Shown here in pieces: positions 11,862 through 24,085 of a stretch of 64,000 bases of DNA; position 1 is the first letter of the stretch; each line of letters opens with the position of its first letter. A program made the position numbers and the translations under genes. The notes below the pieces were generated by a model. That model made no database searches. It was not told the DNA's origin and saw nothing but the letters and a program-made list of their open reading frames with translations. This DNA is from Siphonodentalium dalli. Lineage: Eukaryota > Mollusca > Scaphopoda > Gadilida > Siphonodentaliidae. The stretch covers positions 54,245,949-54,309,948 of the forward strand of contig CP136065.1 in NCBI GenBank assembly GCA_032622095.1. Direction: 5' to 3'.

Positions 11862-12295
11862 TTAACCCTTTACCCAACAGAACGGCCCTGTGCCAATGCA
11901 TTCTCTTATATATGCGAGTCGACCATAGGTCGGCTCGCATATATAAGAGAATGCATTGGCTTAACACATATTAAAAATGATAAAATTGTCAAAGAATGTA
12001 GAACAATATTATAAAAATTGTTAAAGAATGTAAGCAAAAATGGTAAAAAGTGTTAAAAAAAGATTTGTTTTAGGCCAATGCATTCTCTTATATATGCGAG
12101 GCGACCTATGGTCGACTCGCATATATAAGAGAATGCATTGGCACAGGACATAACTGTAACCATCACAATGTGGTCAATGAACCGGTTCCAATGATATCCA
12201 TATTTGTATGGTGTTATTGAGACAGACCGAAGATATTTTAGATTGTTGAAGCTTTATTTGGGCGTTTTTGGCCGGTTTGTTGGGTAAAGGGTTAA
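11862..12295. mobile_element. piggyBac-like MITE (family A), copy 3
   Basis: 434 bp, TTAA on both sides, CCCTTTACCCAACA termini, hairpins at 11892-11960 and 12074-12142. Each hairpin has arms of about 33 nt around a 3-nt centre. This is the best preserved copy and would be transcribed as part of intron 1. Confidence 0.88.
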
Positions 12296-12746
12296 ATCTA
12301 GTTCAATAAACCGGAACGCGCAGTAATTAGGTTTTGTTTTGAAACTGTACCACAATGTGAAATCAACCGAATGTTGCCACTTTGCAAATTGGCGTCGTTA
12401 TTTTGAAATCTTGTTTTCACAGTGGTTTTTTTTATGTTATTGTTGTTTGCATGAGTTTAAGTAAACGTTTGCATGATACTATACATGTAGTTTGATAAAT
12501 TTAGTACAGCACTACATCATATAGCCCTTGACCATACAGCGCCATTTCTGCGTGAAGTTAACTATTTTTTGATAGAAGGTTACATAAAACAAGTCTACAT
12601 CAGCGTGTTTGGGTCATTGTAATCATGAGCAATCAGCGAAATATACCACCGATGAAAGGAAAGCGTATTTGTGTATTATTTGTGTATTAACTTCAACATT
12701 CTGGAAAATAAAGATACGGAAAATATTCGCCAACCAAATTAGATCA

Positions 12747-13248
12747 TTAAAGACACGGTTGGCCTTGGCGGTGGGTATCCTGTAAAAATACCTCCACCCG
12801 TCAAAAACCGCCACAAACACAAAGAACATCAAAATCTAGATAGACTTTGTCCATATACAAATAAGAAATATCGCATAAACAGTATGTTATGGTCATATGT
12901 TTGACCATTGTTATGTAAACAAAAGCATACAAAGTTACTTTTCTGGTGTTTGTTTATATTATGATGGTAAACATAAAGAGCGTTCTTTGTTGGTGAATAC
13001 CTGATATGGAACTAATAAAGAGCGTTTATGCCATTTGTGTGTGATTAGCCAGTAGCATTGTGCTGTCTTCTGTAACACAATCAGGCTCTTGCTTAGGTAA
13101 AATATAGTAGGTCTTTATGATAACATGCTGTTTACGCGATGGTCATGGTATATATGAACGGAACTGTATGCGTTTTAATGTTTTTCTATTTACGGTGTTT
13201 GGAACAAATATGAATATTTTCGACAATTAAGGCCGCACGTGCCTTTAA
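12747..13248 (-). mobile_element. T2/Kolobok-like MITE
   Basis: 502 bp in reverse orientation, from TTAAAGACACGGTTGGCC to GGCCGCACGTGCCTTTAA. The body matches the family, e.g. TGTGTTTGTGGCGG in complement and AACGCTCTTTAT. TTAA flanks both ends. Confidence 0.82.
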
Positions 13249-13383
13249 TAATCATTCTGCAGAAAACACCAGTCTGAGTATCCGGTGGGTGTTTGCGATT
13301 TAGTCATAAGGCTATGTCTCTTGTCATTGGGGCAGTCATATCGATGAGTACATATAGAATACACCCATAGTATAGAATAAAAC

Positions 13384-13467
13384 ATTTTCAGCACGAATGT
13401 AATTGTGGTTTTAACCACGAGCCTTTTGGCGAGTGGTTAAAACCATAATAGCACGAGTGATGAAAAT
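13384..13467. repeat. 84-bp palindrome
   Basis: Arms of about 40 bp around CGAGCCTTTTGGCGAG. The left arm includes GTGGTTTTAACCAC and the right arm GTGGTTAAAACCAT. It would form a hairpin in single strands. It is probably a short fold-back element. Confidence 0.7.
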
Positions 13468-13783
13468 TGTGTACTCTCGGCTGCTATACGTGTATTTTAT
13501 TGATTCCATAATTATTATTTATGATTTGTTCCGCGAATACTCCGCTGTTTACTTTGAATGTGTATTCACAACTAGGAACACAAAAACGACGCTATAAGGA
13601 ATGTGCGTCACGCGTAGTGATGCATACTTTACGTCATGACGTCAGTCTGTTTCTGAGCGAGCAGTCGCTTGGAATTACCAAGTTATATTTGATTGAAATG
13701 CAGGCAATTTTCATTCTAATCGATATCATGACAACTTTAAATGAATGTGTCGTAGGAACTATTTTGCTAACTACGATATAGTT

Positions 13784-13863
13784 CTACTGTGGGTACAAAC
13801 GTTTAACACATGAAATTACGTTTGAACATTTACACCTATAGTAGAAATTTATACCCACAGTAG
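13784..13863. repeat. 80-bp element with inverted ends
   Basis: Begins CTACTGTGGGTACAAA and ends with the complement TTTATACCCACAGTAG. The interior also shows partial symmetry. No ORF. Confidence 0.6.
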
Positions 13864-14638
13864 GAAGCTGTATATTCTAGGGCGTAAAAATGAAATTTAC
13901 AAAATAGGTGTTATGCACGCATAGTAGAATAGGCAATTATGGTATACATGTGTTATGGCAAACGTTAGCGAAGGCATCTTGCTCCTTCGGCTGCTACTAA
14001 ATAAACTATGTACACTGTTTATAAAATAAACCCAGTTGGTGAATACGAGCCCTGATATCCTAATTATAGTGACATTATTGTATGATACCTCTGATCAATA
14101 TACAGGAAGTTCAGAGAGGAGATATCACGTCTTTATTACACCACGTGCTGGTGACATACTGGATAGTTGTGGATAGATTTTTTTGCAATAATAGCCTTCC
14201 AGTAATTGCTAAAAGTTTAAGCGTTTATCTATATGCCATCTAATACATTTGGGGCTTGCAAATTATATATAAATGCTTCCATTTCTGAGATCGGCGCTTT
14301 GATCATATTAAATATTACATCAATGAGCCACGGGTATGTTCGCTCCAGTTAACTAGGTTCGCAGAACTACTTAGTGCTGAAACACGCACTATGTATAATT
14401 GACTCACATGCAGTGGTTGTCACCGCGAAAAAGACAAAGACAAGATAAAACAAAATTAACGGTACTTTTGTTAAAAGCATCAGTTTGCCATAACACATAG
14501 TAATTCAGCAGGAGCCAGCCGCATCATAGCACATTAGCAGCACGTGGGTGCGTGTCGTGGTTCATGTATTGTCTTTTCTGATCACTGTTTGTATCATGAT
14601 TGTTGCTGGCAACAAAAATACATACCTTATTTTTTTTA

Positions 14639-14751
14639 CCATGTGATATAGACCTATAGTTCCCGGGATAAGATCGGTCATCCTTCTTGAAAATTGGTAC
14701 AATGTTGGATCTTTTCCACTCTATAGGAAAAAGAGGGTTGTTCGTGAAAAC
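14639..14751 (-). pseudogene. Non-LTR retrotransposon reverse transcriptase fragment
   Basis: Translated on the minus strand this gives FPIEWKRSNIVPIFKKDD, then PGNYR. That is the well-known start of the reverse transcriptase domain of jockey/CR1-type non-LTR elements (P-x-x-WK, VPIFKKGD, P-x-NYRPISL). Here the usual G is D and the P after NYR is S. Stops lie just upstream, and the reading is lost after about 38 codons, so this is a dead fragment. It is too short for standard ORF lists. Confidence 0.75.
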
Positions 14752-15279
14752 AATATTAGGGGATTGGCTATCCTAGGAAAAAACTCTTCTTTATTTGGGA
14801 GCTAGTGTCCACATTATGGTGGATTGTATGTACTTCAATTATATCGTCTTCTGTTGTTGGACAGAATGGAACGCCGCATAATTAGGTTCTGGGTTGGAAA
14901 TTAAAGGGTTGACAGCAAATTTCGGATATTCTCATCTTGAGATATGTAAACTTTTCACTGAATACTATGATATCGCAATAACTTGTTCGAAAGTTTATTC
15001 TTGAAATAGTATGCAATTAACATTGGAAAAAATAATGAAATGCATATTCTTCCCCTTCACCGTATCTACAGTCTTTGGACGCAATATATTTTAACTAATT
15101 TCTCAACAACAAACCATCATGGGTCGCTGGTGGAGCTAATGGTATACGTTCTTACGCTGGCAAGTTTTCCAAGTATATTTGCCGGTATTTCGTCATAGGA
15201 CCACATGGTGCCAGCATATGAACGGAAACATGCAAGTAAGATTCATGTCGTTCCACCTGTAACGGTGTTACTGGCATTT

Positions 15280-15540
15280 TCCTTTTTTGTATCAGCCCAT
15301 ATACCCTGTGCCAATGCATTCTCTTATATATGCGAGTCGACCACTTTTTTTTTTTTACAATTTTTTACAATTTTAATAATTTATTCTTATATTCTTTAAC
15401 ATACTTATTTTGTAGGTTAACCCTTTGAGTTCCAGGGGCCGATCTCATCGGCCCTAAACTTACAAAATAAGTCTGTTAAAGAATATATTTTGTAGGGTTA
15501 AAATACCTGTATAATTGATTATTGCGAGCTACTTGCATGC
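15280..15540 (+). mobile_element. Truncated hairpin MITE plus a TTAACCCTTTGAG end
   Basis: Holds the first half of the family A hairpin (15310-15342), broken off into a poly-T run. A TTAACCCTTTGAGTTCC motif follows at 15418. A short inverted pair (GGGCCGAT / ATCGGCCC) and TTTTGTAGGGTTAA come after it. It matches 9525-9760 in reverse. Confidence 0.55.
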
Positions 15541-16353
15541 TGTTTACAGAAAACATCCAATAGCATCGCTACAGGTATTACTACTAGATTTACTTCGCAC
15601 ATAGTTAGCTGTGGTATACTTATATACGGAAATGATATACATGTACATGTAGCTAGTTTAAGTCGCCATGACTTCAACCCTTTTACAAATTATATAACGA
15701 AATCGATATACATATTAGCTGCTTAACAGTTAGTTAAATAATGACAGTTGGTCGTGCATATATTGTTCATGTCAATAGCTGTCGTCTTGGTGCATTCTCG
15801 TAGCGATTCAGCTGAAACAACACGATGAGTCAAATTGTTTCAATTATTTAAGGCTCTCTGAGAAAAGATATTGTTCGCGAACACCTTTGACTGCGCGATT
15901 CTTTTGGAGCTTATAACTATAAGACCTTGTGTCCCTTTGTGTGTTGCATCTTCAAATAAAACGTGTCGATGTTATACAATCCGCGCTTTATTTTATAAAC
16001 TTCGATCACGTCTCCACGGAATCGCTTGTACCGCGGAGACACGAGACCATCGATATCTCTTGATATCAAGCTCTCGTTCGTTGGAGTCCATTAGATGAAC
16101 TCTACTCTCCCCAACCGCCCACTCAACTTTTGCATAATTTTACAAATATGCACATCTTCCGCATTTCGCATATGTAGGCTGTCGCCGCCATTTTTGTGAA
16201 GCCAAACCTGCGTAATTCCAATACCATGTTGAGAATCCATATCGTGGTAGGTCGCTGACATATTTCATCGGGGATAACCCACAAATATATGCACTCGACC
16301 AATTTATTGAAAGTCTATTAGATAATTTGATGAGACTTGGCAGTATAGTTGCA
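15541..16353. other. Intronic spacer; nothing recognised
   Basis: Mixed sequence with a short frame near 15871-16098 that has no recognisable domain. No shared repeat noted. Confidence 0.4.
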
Positions 16354-17850
16354 ATGTGATTGGTGTGTAATTGGGTTTTCGCGCTGTTGTAACTATGTTG
16401 TCAAAGTCAATGTGGCTGACATCGGTCAGCTTGGCACCTCAGAATTCTCAAGTGCAGCAATGTCACTTGAACGAACGAAAGCAGCACGTGGCATCAGAAT
16501 CGTTTTACGCCGGAGCACAGCAGAACTTATACTGATAGCTCCATAACACTTCGAACCAATCTGATGTGTAGCGGCCGCGGTGTCATTTCGTATACTGAAA
16601 CAACGATTTTTTTTTATATATTTCTTATCTATTGATGATTCGTGCGGGGGCGAAATATAATTATGTGAGATGGTGTGAGGATTTCCTTTAGGCATATGTG
16701 GGCGTATGTATAATTTCCGGAAAGCGGGAGGTTAGAAATGCGTCGTTGCAATAAATATGTATGTTCACTCTTCGGTTAGAAACAATTCGATCATTTTGGT
16801 GACATGTTGGTTAGTGACTGTGGTGGGAGGGCATATCCGTAATCCCCCCACACTATATGGTACCCCTTTCGTGCTGAATATTATACTCCGCATGTATACA
16901 ACTAGCCCGACAGTTGTGACCCCTTCCAGGTTGTTCGACGCAAATACTTTCCATCATGTTCGCAAAAAAATGGTGTTTTGAAGCTGAAACTAGTGTTTAA
17001 CACCCTGTGGCGGTTCGTCTTTGTGATTGGTGTGTAATTGAGTTAACGCGCTGCTGTAACTATTTTGTCAAAGTCAATGTAGCTGACATCGGTCAGCCTA
17101 GCGCCTCGGGATTCCGATGGAATGATCAAGCGTAGCCTTGTCACAGCATGAGCGAATGAAAACATCATGGTACAACAAGGTCGTTTTCACACCCGAGTCT
17201 AGAAGATCTTATACCGATGGTTCCATAACACGTTCAACTAATTCAGATATGCGACGCGGTGTCATATATGCGAAACGGAATATTTGTTTCTCATTTATTG
17301 GTATTGGAACCAAATTAATCTTAGAGTCGAAATGCACATTTAGTGAGATATTGTGAGTTCGTTTCAACTCGTGACCTTATGTATAATTTCCGAAAACTGA
17401 AATCATCGTAGTTGCAATATTCTGATTTGCCTTCGGTTAGATACAATTCGGCTGTTTGGTGTTATGTTGGTTACTGGCTGGATTGGCCACATCTGAAATG
17501 ACATGCCCTCTTATGATATGTCGTTGACATTGAATTTCATGTATTCCACGGTGTACGCCACAACAACTTTCCAGCCGTAGAGCAATCCCGGAAACGCCAT
17601 GTGGGGGTTTGAAGCCTGTTTATTAATTAATGTGATTTGGTGTGTTGTTTGTTTTCTCGCGGTTCTATAACTGCAATGTGGCTAATGTGGCTGACATTTG
17701 TCAGCATGCCACATCCGAATTATAATAGGGTTAATCAATGGCGCGACCTTATCATGTGGGCGAGCGAAAAAAGCCCGGTGTACCAGAATCGTGTTCACCC
17801 TGGATCCGAAAGTAGCTCCATATCACGTTTAAGCAATTCCGATGTCTAGG
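16354..17850 (+). repeat. Repeat family I, three tandem copies
   Basis: Copies begin with GTGATTGGTGTGTAATTG or a close variant near 16356, 17022 and 17631, giving spacings of about 666 and 610 bp; the third is partial. Common blocks are GCTGACATCGGTCAGC, ATTCCACGGTGTACGCC and a GTTTGAAGCC stretch before each start. More copies lie at 19941-20697, 22563-23212 and 26440-26800. No ORF is kept between copies. Confidence 0.8.
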
Positions 17851-18403
17851 ACGAATATATTTCCCACTTATTCAGGGGGAGTGGGTCTTGAAACAATTTG
17901 CAGACAGGGTTGAAAACAATTCCGCTACCTGACCACCGACCCTCAACCTCTGTGCATATTTTTTTTTCTTTTTTTCAGGCCAACATTTTGGGACCCACCC
18001 CCCCCCCCCCCAAATTAATTAATAAATCAGAATAATATGAAACAAAATTATATCAGCCTAGTTCTTTCAAGCAATTACTATTTAGCATATTTCAACATAT
18101 TAATACAATCCAAAACAGTGGAATGGTAGAAGCATGCTCGGAAGCAAGATCATAAAACACTGTTGAACATTGAAATATATCTGAGTGAATATATAAAGAT
18201 ATGCATGATATATGTGGATTGCATATTCTAAAAGCCTATAGTTATAAACTTCCCTGTCATAACATCAAAACATTTCCCATGTTTTTTCACTGTGGTATAT
18301 GATCTATACGTGCGCAGTCTATATCTATTACTGACTGCGGTAGCCAAATCTTAAATTCCACACACGATTATGATGTTCCATTGAAATTCCAACTAACTCC
18401 ACA
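17851..18403. other. Spacer with a poly-C tract
   Basis: AT-rich sequence with a poly-C run near 17998-18010 and a poly-T run before it. Nothing else recognised. Confidence 0.4.
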
Positions 18404-18852
18404 GCCTGTTCTCCCGAAAATCCGACTTTATCTGCTTACAATAGAACTTTTAGGTTTTAGGTTGATCAACTGCTGAGAATCACCTCATTTTGAGTCGAAA
18501 ATGTGCTGAAAATGAGAGCGTTTTAGTCACTTATCGACTCATAATGAGGCGATTCTAGGCAGATCATGTGCGCACAATGACACATATGAGCCAACCCACG
18601 ACTTTTCATGTGTACGCTCTTTAACATGTGTTTTTATGTGGCCCGTGCCATAAACCGAAATAATGGACAAGACTCCATTATCTGCTTATTTCATAATCAA
18701 ATAATCACACTATGTACATATTACACTTTATAGGTCGATTATGTACATATTACACTTTATAGGTCGATTGTGTACATATTACACTTTATAGGTCGATTGT
18801 GTACATATTACACTTTATAGGTCGATTGTGTACGTATTTGCGCGAGGACATG
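18404..18852 (+). repeat. Repeat family F, copy 2
   Basis: Begins near CTGTTCTCCCGAAAATCC and ends GCGAGGACATGTTGA. It has the core hairpin of the family and the block GTGTACGCTCTTTAAC. The right end directly abuts a reverse transcriptase fragment. Confidence 0.72.
18714..18838 (+). repeat. 29-bp tandem repeat inside family F
   Basis: Four copies of a 29-bp unit (ATTACACTTTATAGGTCGAT core) at 18721, 18750, 18779 and 18808. Other family F copies have one unit, so this is a local expansion. Confidence 0.85.
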
Positions 18853-18929
18853 TTGAACTCCAAGTGCAACAAGCGAGTCAACCAGCTGGGGATACGACTC
18901 TTCCTCATCTGCCCGCGTCTTTTGGAACC

Positions 18930-19178
18930 ATGTACAACAAACGAGCAAAATCAACCCCAAGACACCCGAATCCCGTACTGTTAGAACTCCCTAGAACCAA
19001 GTGGTCAGGAAAACTACCCCACCACGCCTTCCCCACAACATGGAACAATATGGAAAAAGACCATACTGCTTGCCAAAGCAGACACACATTGAAGAAGCGC
19101 TTACAGATAGCCATGGTGAAAAATTACTCCGAAAATGTACGCTGTAAAAACAAAGGATGTCCCGATTGTGCTCAATAA
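18930..19178 (+). pseudogene. Non-LTR retrotransposon ORF2 C-terminal fragment
   Basis: An open stretch ending at TAA 19176-19178. It shows the typical tail of CR1/L2-like reverse transcriptase proteins: LPRTKWSGKLP, then a WNN motif (usually LWN-LP), then a TLKKRLQ helix, and a Cys-rich end (RCKNKGCPDC). The rest of the enzyme is absent; the sequence upstream is repeat family F. It is therefore a 5'-truncated copy. Confidence 0.72.
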
Positions 19179-19940
19179 ACAACACAGATAATCATAGTCA
19201 TACTCGTTGTAGTTGTATAATCCTAATACTATTCAAATAAGTTTCTTCTCAGCTGCATGTGGACACACGTCGCATTCTCGTTCCTAACATGCCCATATAT
19301 ACTGCCACACATCATAAATGTTACCGTACATTATCATGATTTATCTAACGGGACTATTACCATACACCACCAGATATACATAAACAGATATATATATATA
19401 TGTAATATTGATAATTTGAATTATCCCAAAACCTCACTCAACAAAGAGACTTTCCGACGATCCATATAGATTCTCATTCTGTTTACCTATATAAAGATGG
19501 CGGTATCTCTCGCCTGAAACCGTTGTAGCAACAGAAAACAAAATATTTTGTTCCTAATATATACCCATGGAACTGGAACTGGAACTGAAACTGTTAATAT
19601 GTTTTAGATAATTTGAACAGTTCAAAAAATTCCTATGGAAAGATAGTACATCTTCGATCTGATAAATCGTCTGGATTGGCTCACAACCACGACAATACTC
19701 GTTTGTGATATGCCCTAAGTACTAGATTCTAAAAAGTTTTATATATGACTATAGTCTGTACAAGTGCGTGGATCTGAAATACAAGCATCTATGCTATTAC
19801 GTATAGTTATACTTGTTTTAGGGGGTAGCAGGAAGACAGCCCGATAGGGCTAAGCTACCCCCGACAATACACTGTTATAATTAATTATGTATTACTGCCA
19901 CTGTGTCATTCGTGTGTATTGTAAATAAACTATCATATCC
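19179..19940. other. Retroelement 3' flank and spacer
   Basis: Sequence after the ORF2 tail, possibly in part its 3' UTR. A (TATA)n run lies near 19390. A small inverted pair GGGGGTAGC / GCTACCCCC frames 19830-19861. Nothing coding. Confidence 0.4.
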
Positions 19941-20697
19941 TTGTACGCCACAATAACTCCAAAGAGTGATCGCTCCGAATGATTTCCAGCTGTATAGAAA
20001 CTCGGGGAAAACTGGCGTTTAAAGCCCTATGGCGGTTTGAAGTATGATTATCCATGTGATTGGTCTGTAATTGGATTCTCACGGTTCTATAACTATATAT
20101 TGTCAAAGGAAATGTAGCTGGCGTCGGTCAGCTTGCCGCCTCGGAATTCTCAGGCGCAGCATTGTCGCGTGAGAGAACGAAATCAGCACGACGCAACAGT
20201 CTTTTTTCACACCGGATCCTAAGAGAACAGATACCAATGTCCAACTAATTCCGATATGAGTCATATACTAAACGGATAAAACGGATTGGATACAATTCGT
20301 TAAGATTCTTCCACATTCGTTTGCACCAAATGAAACGAGCGGAAGAGAAGTGCACTTTTTAGTGAATTTTAATTTGTGGCTTCCATGTGCTCGTGTATAA
20401 TTTCGTAACAGCGAAAGCCTATATGGCTGCTGCCTCCGGTTCGAGACAATTCGGTCATTTGATGGTACATGTATAGTTGTAAATGCCCGGGTGAACGGCC
20501 ATTTCTGATATGCCTTTGACACTGAAGTTCGAACTCCATGTATTCCACAGTGTACGTATACTATATACGTATATATTTCGGTCATTTGATGGTACATGTA
20601 TATCTGTAAATGCCTGGGATGAACGGCCATTTCTGATATGCTTTTGAGTCTACGAACGCCTATGATATGCCTTTGACACTGAAGTTCGAACTCCATG
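19941..20697 (+). repeat. Repeat family I, left part of a split copy
   Basis: Runs from TTGTACGCCACAATAACTCC to GAACTCCATG. A stretch of about 126 bp (TTTCGGTCATTTGATGGTAC and following) is duplicated in tandem near 20450-20640. The copy is interrupted at 20698 by an inverted-repeat element and resumes at 22563. Long minus-strand frames here only reflect the duplication. Confidence 0.7.
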
Positions 20698-22562
20698 GCC
20701 GGATTCGTCATCTCCGGTTTAAACCTCCGAGTTTAAACCTGGTTTAAACCTACATTGGCGGTCCAGCCAAACCGGGTCTAAGTGGGCGTTTTTGTCGTTC
20801 AGTTGCCAGCTAATTGACAATTCGAATAGGTGATATGATTATGCAATCAAACTACCCTCTTACCAATCGAACCAGAAAGATTGGCCGATATAATGGTTAT
20901 TGACAAGTCATAAATTATCGTGACCGCGTGCACGCTCAATGAATTTATTCATTGAGAAACAAGTATCGCTCATTGACTATTAATCCGATCTCATTTTGTG
21001 TTCAAATCAATTTAACAAAGGGCGTGTCTCTCAACACGAGTTTCACGCTCTGTTCATCACTTTGTTTATGATAGATTTCTGCAAGATGCTTCATCCGCAA
21101 AGACAAAAATTTGGTGTATTTACATGTATATCTGTATATATTAAAGGGTATAGGAGCTGTCTATCTGTATGACCGTTTGTCTGTTCGCAAATGTTCTCCA
21201 ATACCCATGGACCGATTTCAATTAAATTAGGTGTGGTGATTCGTGTGGTACAACCGCGTTAGGTTTAAAAAAATTTGATTTAAAAATAAGAAAATATTAT
21301 TTTTTTTCAATGAAAACATTGTGTTAAATTGAGTAAAGAGTTGAATCTAAAAAGAAACAAACTTTTAAATTTAAATTAACATTTGTTTGTTTTAAATTTA
21401 ATTAAATTTTTGATAGAAATTAAAATGTTCAAATGATCAAAATGTGCACAAAGCCCCTCTGGCGTTGAATAAGTCTCCATAATCGAGTCAATCCTGGATC
21501 AAGAGGCCAGTCAAGTAAAGGCAATTTGCATATGAGTGCACACCCTAAGCGGCATCTGAACTGTTGGAAGTGGGCAACCATGCAGAGGGACAGCTTTTAA
21601 TAAAGAAATATATTAAATGTGTTGATTGTGTCATAAATTTTCCGTCATGCAGAAAATCAAAAAGATTCCCAGGTTTTGAACTGGTAGAATATTATGGGAA
21701 TTTACAGGCGTAGCCAGAGTAGAGCTTTGTGGCATGAACTACATCAAAATAAGTTATCAAATTTCACTCATATAGCAATATAAGTTTAGGATTGCAAACT
21801 ATGTGTATAGCATATCTGGTCATGCAGTAGCATCGTTTTGGTTTCAAAATTAAAACGCTGAACCCTTCAAATGAATGCGTAGAAAACACCAGTATTTGTG
21901 ATTGCCAGAAGCCAAACAAAAAAAACACAAGATAGTTGTAAAAATCATATATTTAGGAATATGTCCATATCTGAGCAAAGCTCGCGTGCGAATAAATCAA
22001 CTGTGACACGATAACACCAGCCGACAGTCGCCACTTAGAAACGCCCTCACTCGATATTATTTACAGCTCCACCCTTTGACTGATTGTTTGACAATTCTAA
22101 ACCGCGATAAAGAAAAGACGGATTCGTCATCTCAAGTTTAGCCTCGATAAAGCTGGTTCAGCTGGACCGCCGAATTAGATGGTTTAGTTGCCGGTTTAAG
22201 CTTATAAAACGCAAAAACAATATTGAAATTGACAACAACTTATCCCCATACGCTTTATATGTGTGACTGCTTCTCGCTTATAAATTTCCAATCAAAATAT
22301 GACCGCTGTCGTAATTATTGATTTTCGCAATCAATAAAACGAGGCGGTCCGCATTAGGAAAGTACGTTTAATTATCTCGACGATACAGAGACACTACTGG
22401 TAAACCAGTGGTCTGGCTAGACCAGGTTTAAACCAGAGATGACGAATGCGTCACTTAGACCTGCGGTCTCAGGTTTAAACCACGGATGTTGCTGACTCAC
22501 GTCGGTTTAAACCTAGAGGTTTACGTAGACCAGGTTTAAACCTGAGATGACGAATCCGCCCC
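20698..22562. mobile_element. Inverted-repeat element with GGATTCGTCATCTC termini
   Basis: About 1.86 kb. The left end reads GCCGGATTCGTCATCTC and then GTTTAAACC motifs; the right end is the complement, GAGATGACGAATCCGCC. The host repeat gives the empty site: CCATGTATTCCACAG at 20542-20556 is continuous, whereas here CCATG and ATGTTCCACAG lie on opposite sides. The interior has no recognisable transposase. A terminus of the same family occurs near 55648 (GGATCGTCATATCC). Confidence 0.65.
22117..22461. mobile_element. Smaller element of the same family nested inside
   Basis: About 345 bp from GACGGATTCGTCATCTC to the complementary end GAGATGACGAATGCGTC, within the larger element. AGGTTTAAACCAG-type palindromes occur at its right end. 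It may be a nested insertion or a duplicated terminus. Confidence 0.6.
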
Positions 22563-23212
22563 ATATGTTCCACAGTATACGCCACAACATATCCCAAGAT
22601 CATGGCTTCAAATTTCCAGATGTATAGAAACTCTGGAAAGAGACGTTTAAAGCCCTGTGGTGTTTTGAAAGCCTCTTTATTAATGTGATTGGTGTGTGAT
22701 TGGATTCAGCTTGCTGCCTAAGACTGTTCAAGTGCAGCCTTGTCATGTGATCGAAAGAAATCAGCACTACGCATCAGTCGTTTTCACACCGGAGCGTAAG
22801 AGAACATATACCAATGTATCCATAACACTTCCAACCAATTCCGAGATGTGTCATATACTAAACCGACAGTGTTTTCTCATTTATTGGCAGCAAATCAATC
22901 GTACAAAGGCGACATGCAGTCTTATTGAGATGTTGTGAGGTTTCATATTTGGTCTCTGCGGGCTTATGTATAATTCCTGGATTGGGAAAGCCTCATCGTT
23001 GCAATATATGAATTGGTATTGCATTCGGTCAGACACAACTCGGTACGACATTCCCACATTCATTGGCACAAAATGAATCGAACGTAAGCGTAATGCACTT
23101 TCATTGAGATGCTGTGATGTTTACTTTAATGGCTTCCATATGGTTATGTATAACGTCATTAAAAGTTTCGTCGATGCAACGTGTGGCTGCTACGTTCGGT
23201 TAGAGACAATTA
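22563..23212 (+). repeat. Repeat family I, right part of split copy
   Basis: Continues from GTTCCACAGTATACGCC with GTGATTGGTGTGTGATTGG at about 22684. It ends at a (GATT)n run, where a retroelement 3' end begins. Confidence 0.7.
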
Positions 23213-23660
23213 GGTGATTGATTGATTGATTAGGGTTTAATGTCGTTTCAGCCGCTATGCAATATCACGACTAAGAACACAAGAAGACCATATCGTAGCG
23301 AAGAAACTGTGTGTATATAAAGCCAACAGTGGGTGAGACAAAAACAATGAGCTATGTACAAATTGTTGCATCGAAGAGGAAATGATTCCGCCTGAAGTCA
23401 GGAATATAAATTCAAGAACTGACTTGTGCAAACACATAATATAAAACGCATACAATTAGCACGATAGTACACGCGCGTGGAATACATTATCAATAAACAG
23501 CAAATAAGAAAACACAATTTACCACGGATTTGCATCGAAATATGTAATAGCATCTAATGTCGGATGTGCATGGGCAAGATATCGATTAGTTTATAAATCT
23601 GGCATTGAGCCTTAATCTATCGAGTCGAGAAGGTCGTCTTCCACCCAACCGGACGATTCA
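23213..23660 (-). mobile_element. Non-LTR retrotransposon 3' end with (ATCA)n tail
   Basis: Read on the minus strand this ends in GTCGTGATA-like sequence, AAACGACATTAAACC and a CAATCAATCA tail. The same end closes the element at 44374-44825. Short microsatellite tails are usual for non-LTR elements such as CR1 and L2. It is in the same orientation as, and downstream of, the ORF1 remnant at 24330-25012. Confidence 0.65.
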
Positions 23661-23842
23661 ACGTTTCCCGTTCAACCGACAGGTATTGTCATAAGGTGTC
23701 ATAATTGTGTACATCAAGGAGATGCCGACTATATTTATATCTTAGTTTGGTGGATAATTCCCAGTTAGCCGACTCGAAGTATGTGAACACTACAGTTGGT
23801 CGAAGTGGAATATTTACATCCGCTGCTTTGCGTTTTACAAGA

Positions 23843-24085
23843 TTAAATAATCTTAACTTGAAATATGTGTCTCGCATCTTGTTTGAAAGGAGTGCATAAA
23901 CTGATGGGTACCTCTTGTCCTCGAAGAAAACGTGTGTAGTGTACAGCTGGTAGATCTATGTTGGACTGTTGGCGGGGTAGAGTTGGCGTTGTTTTAGCAC
24001 GACATCGATACAGTGCAGACTTTATACTGTCAAATGTTGGTACTTTGGCTATGGTCACATGGCCAGTCTCGTCGCTTCTCAGATC
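23843..24085 (-). pseudogene. Coding remnant with PTFDSIKSALYR motif (possibly Mutator/FLYWCH-type)
   Basis: Minus-strand reading from an acceptor-like site (cgttgcag at about 24090) gives an open stretch of about 80 codons. It contains DLRSDETGHVTIAKVPTFDS, then IKSALYRCRAKTTPTLPRQQ and a SNIDLP motif. This resembles the segment after the FLYWCH zinc finger in Mutator-like transposases and related proteins (x-LYR-x-R, LP, then a D-L/I strand). No FLYWCH finger or catalytic domain is visible nearby. It lies in about 650 bp that the related retroelement at 44.4-45.6 kb lacks, so it looks like an insertion there. The assignment is tentative. Confidence 0.35.

Noticed and set aside
20268-20711. 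147-codon minus-strand ORF
   Set aside because: Lies in repeat family I and contains a tandem duplication; other copies do not keep the frame.
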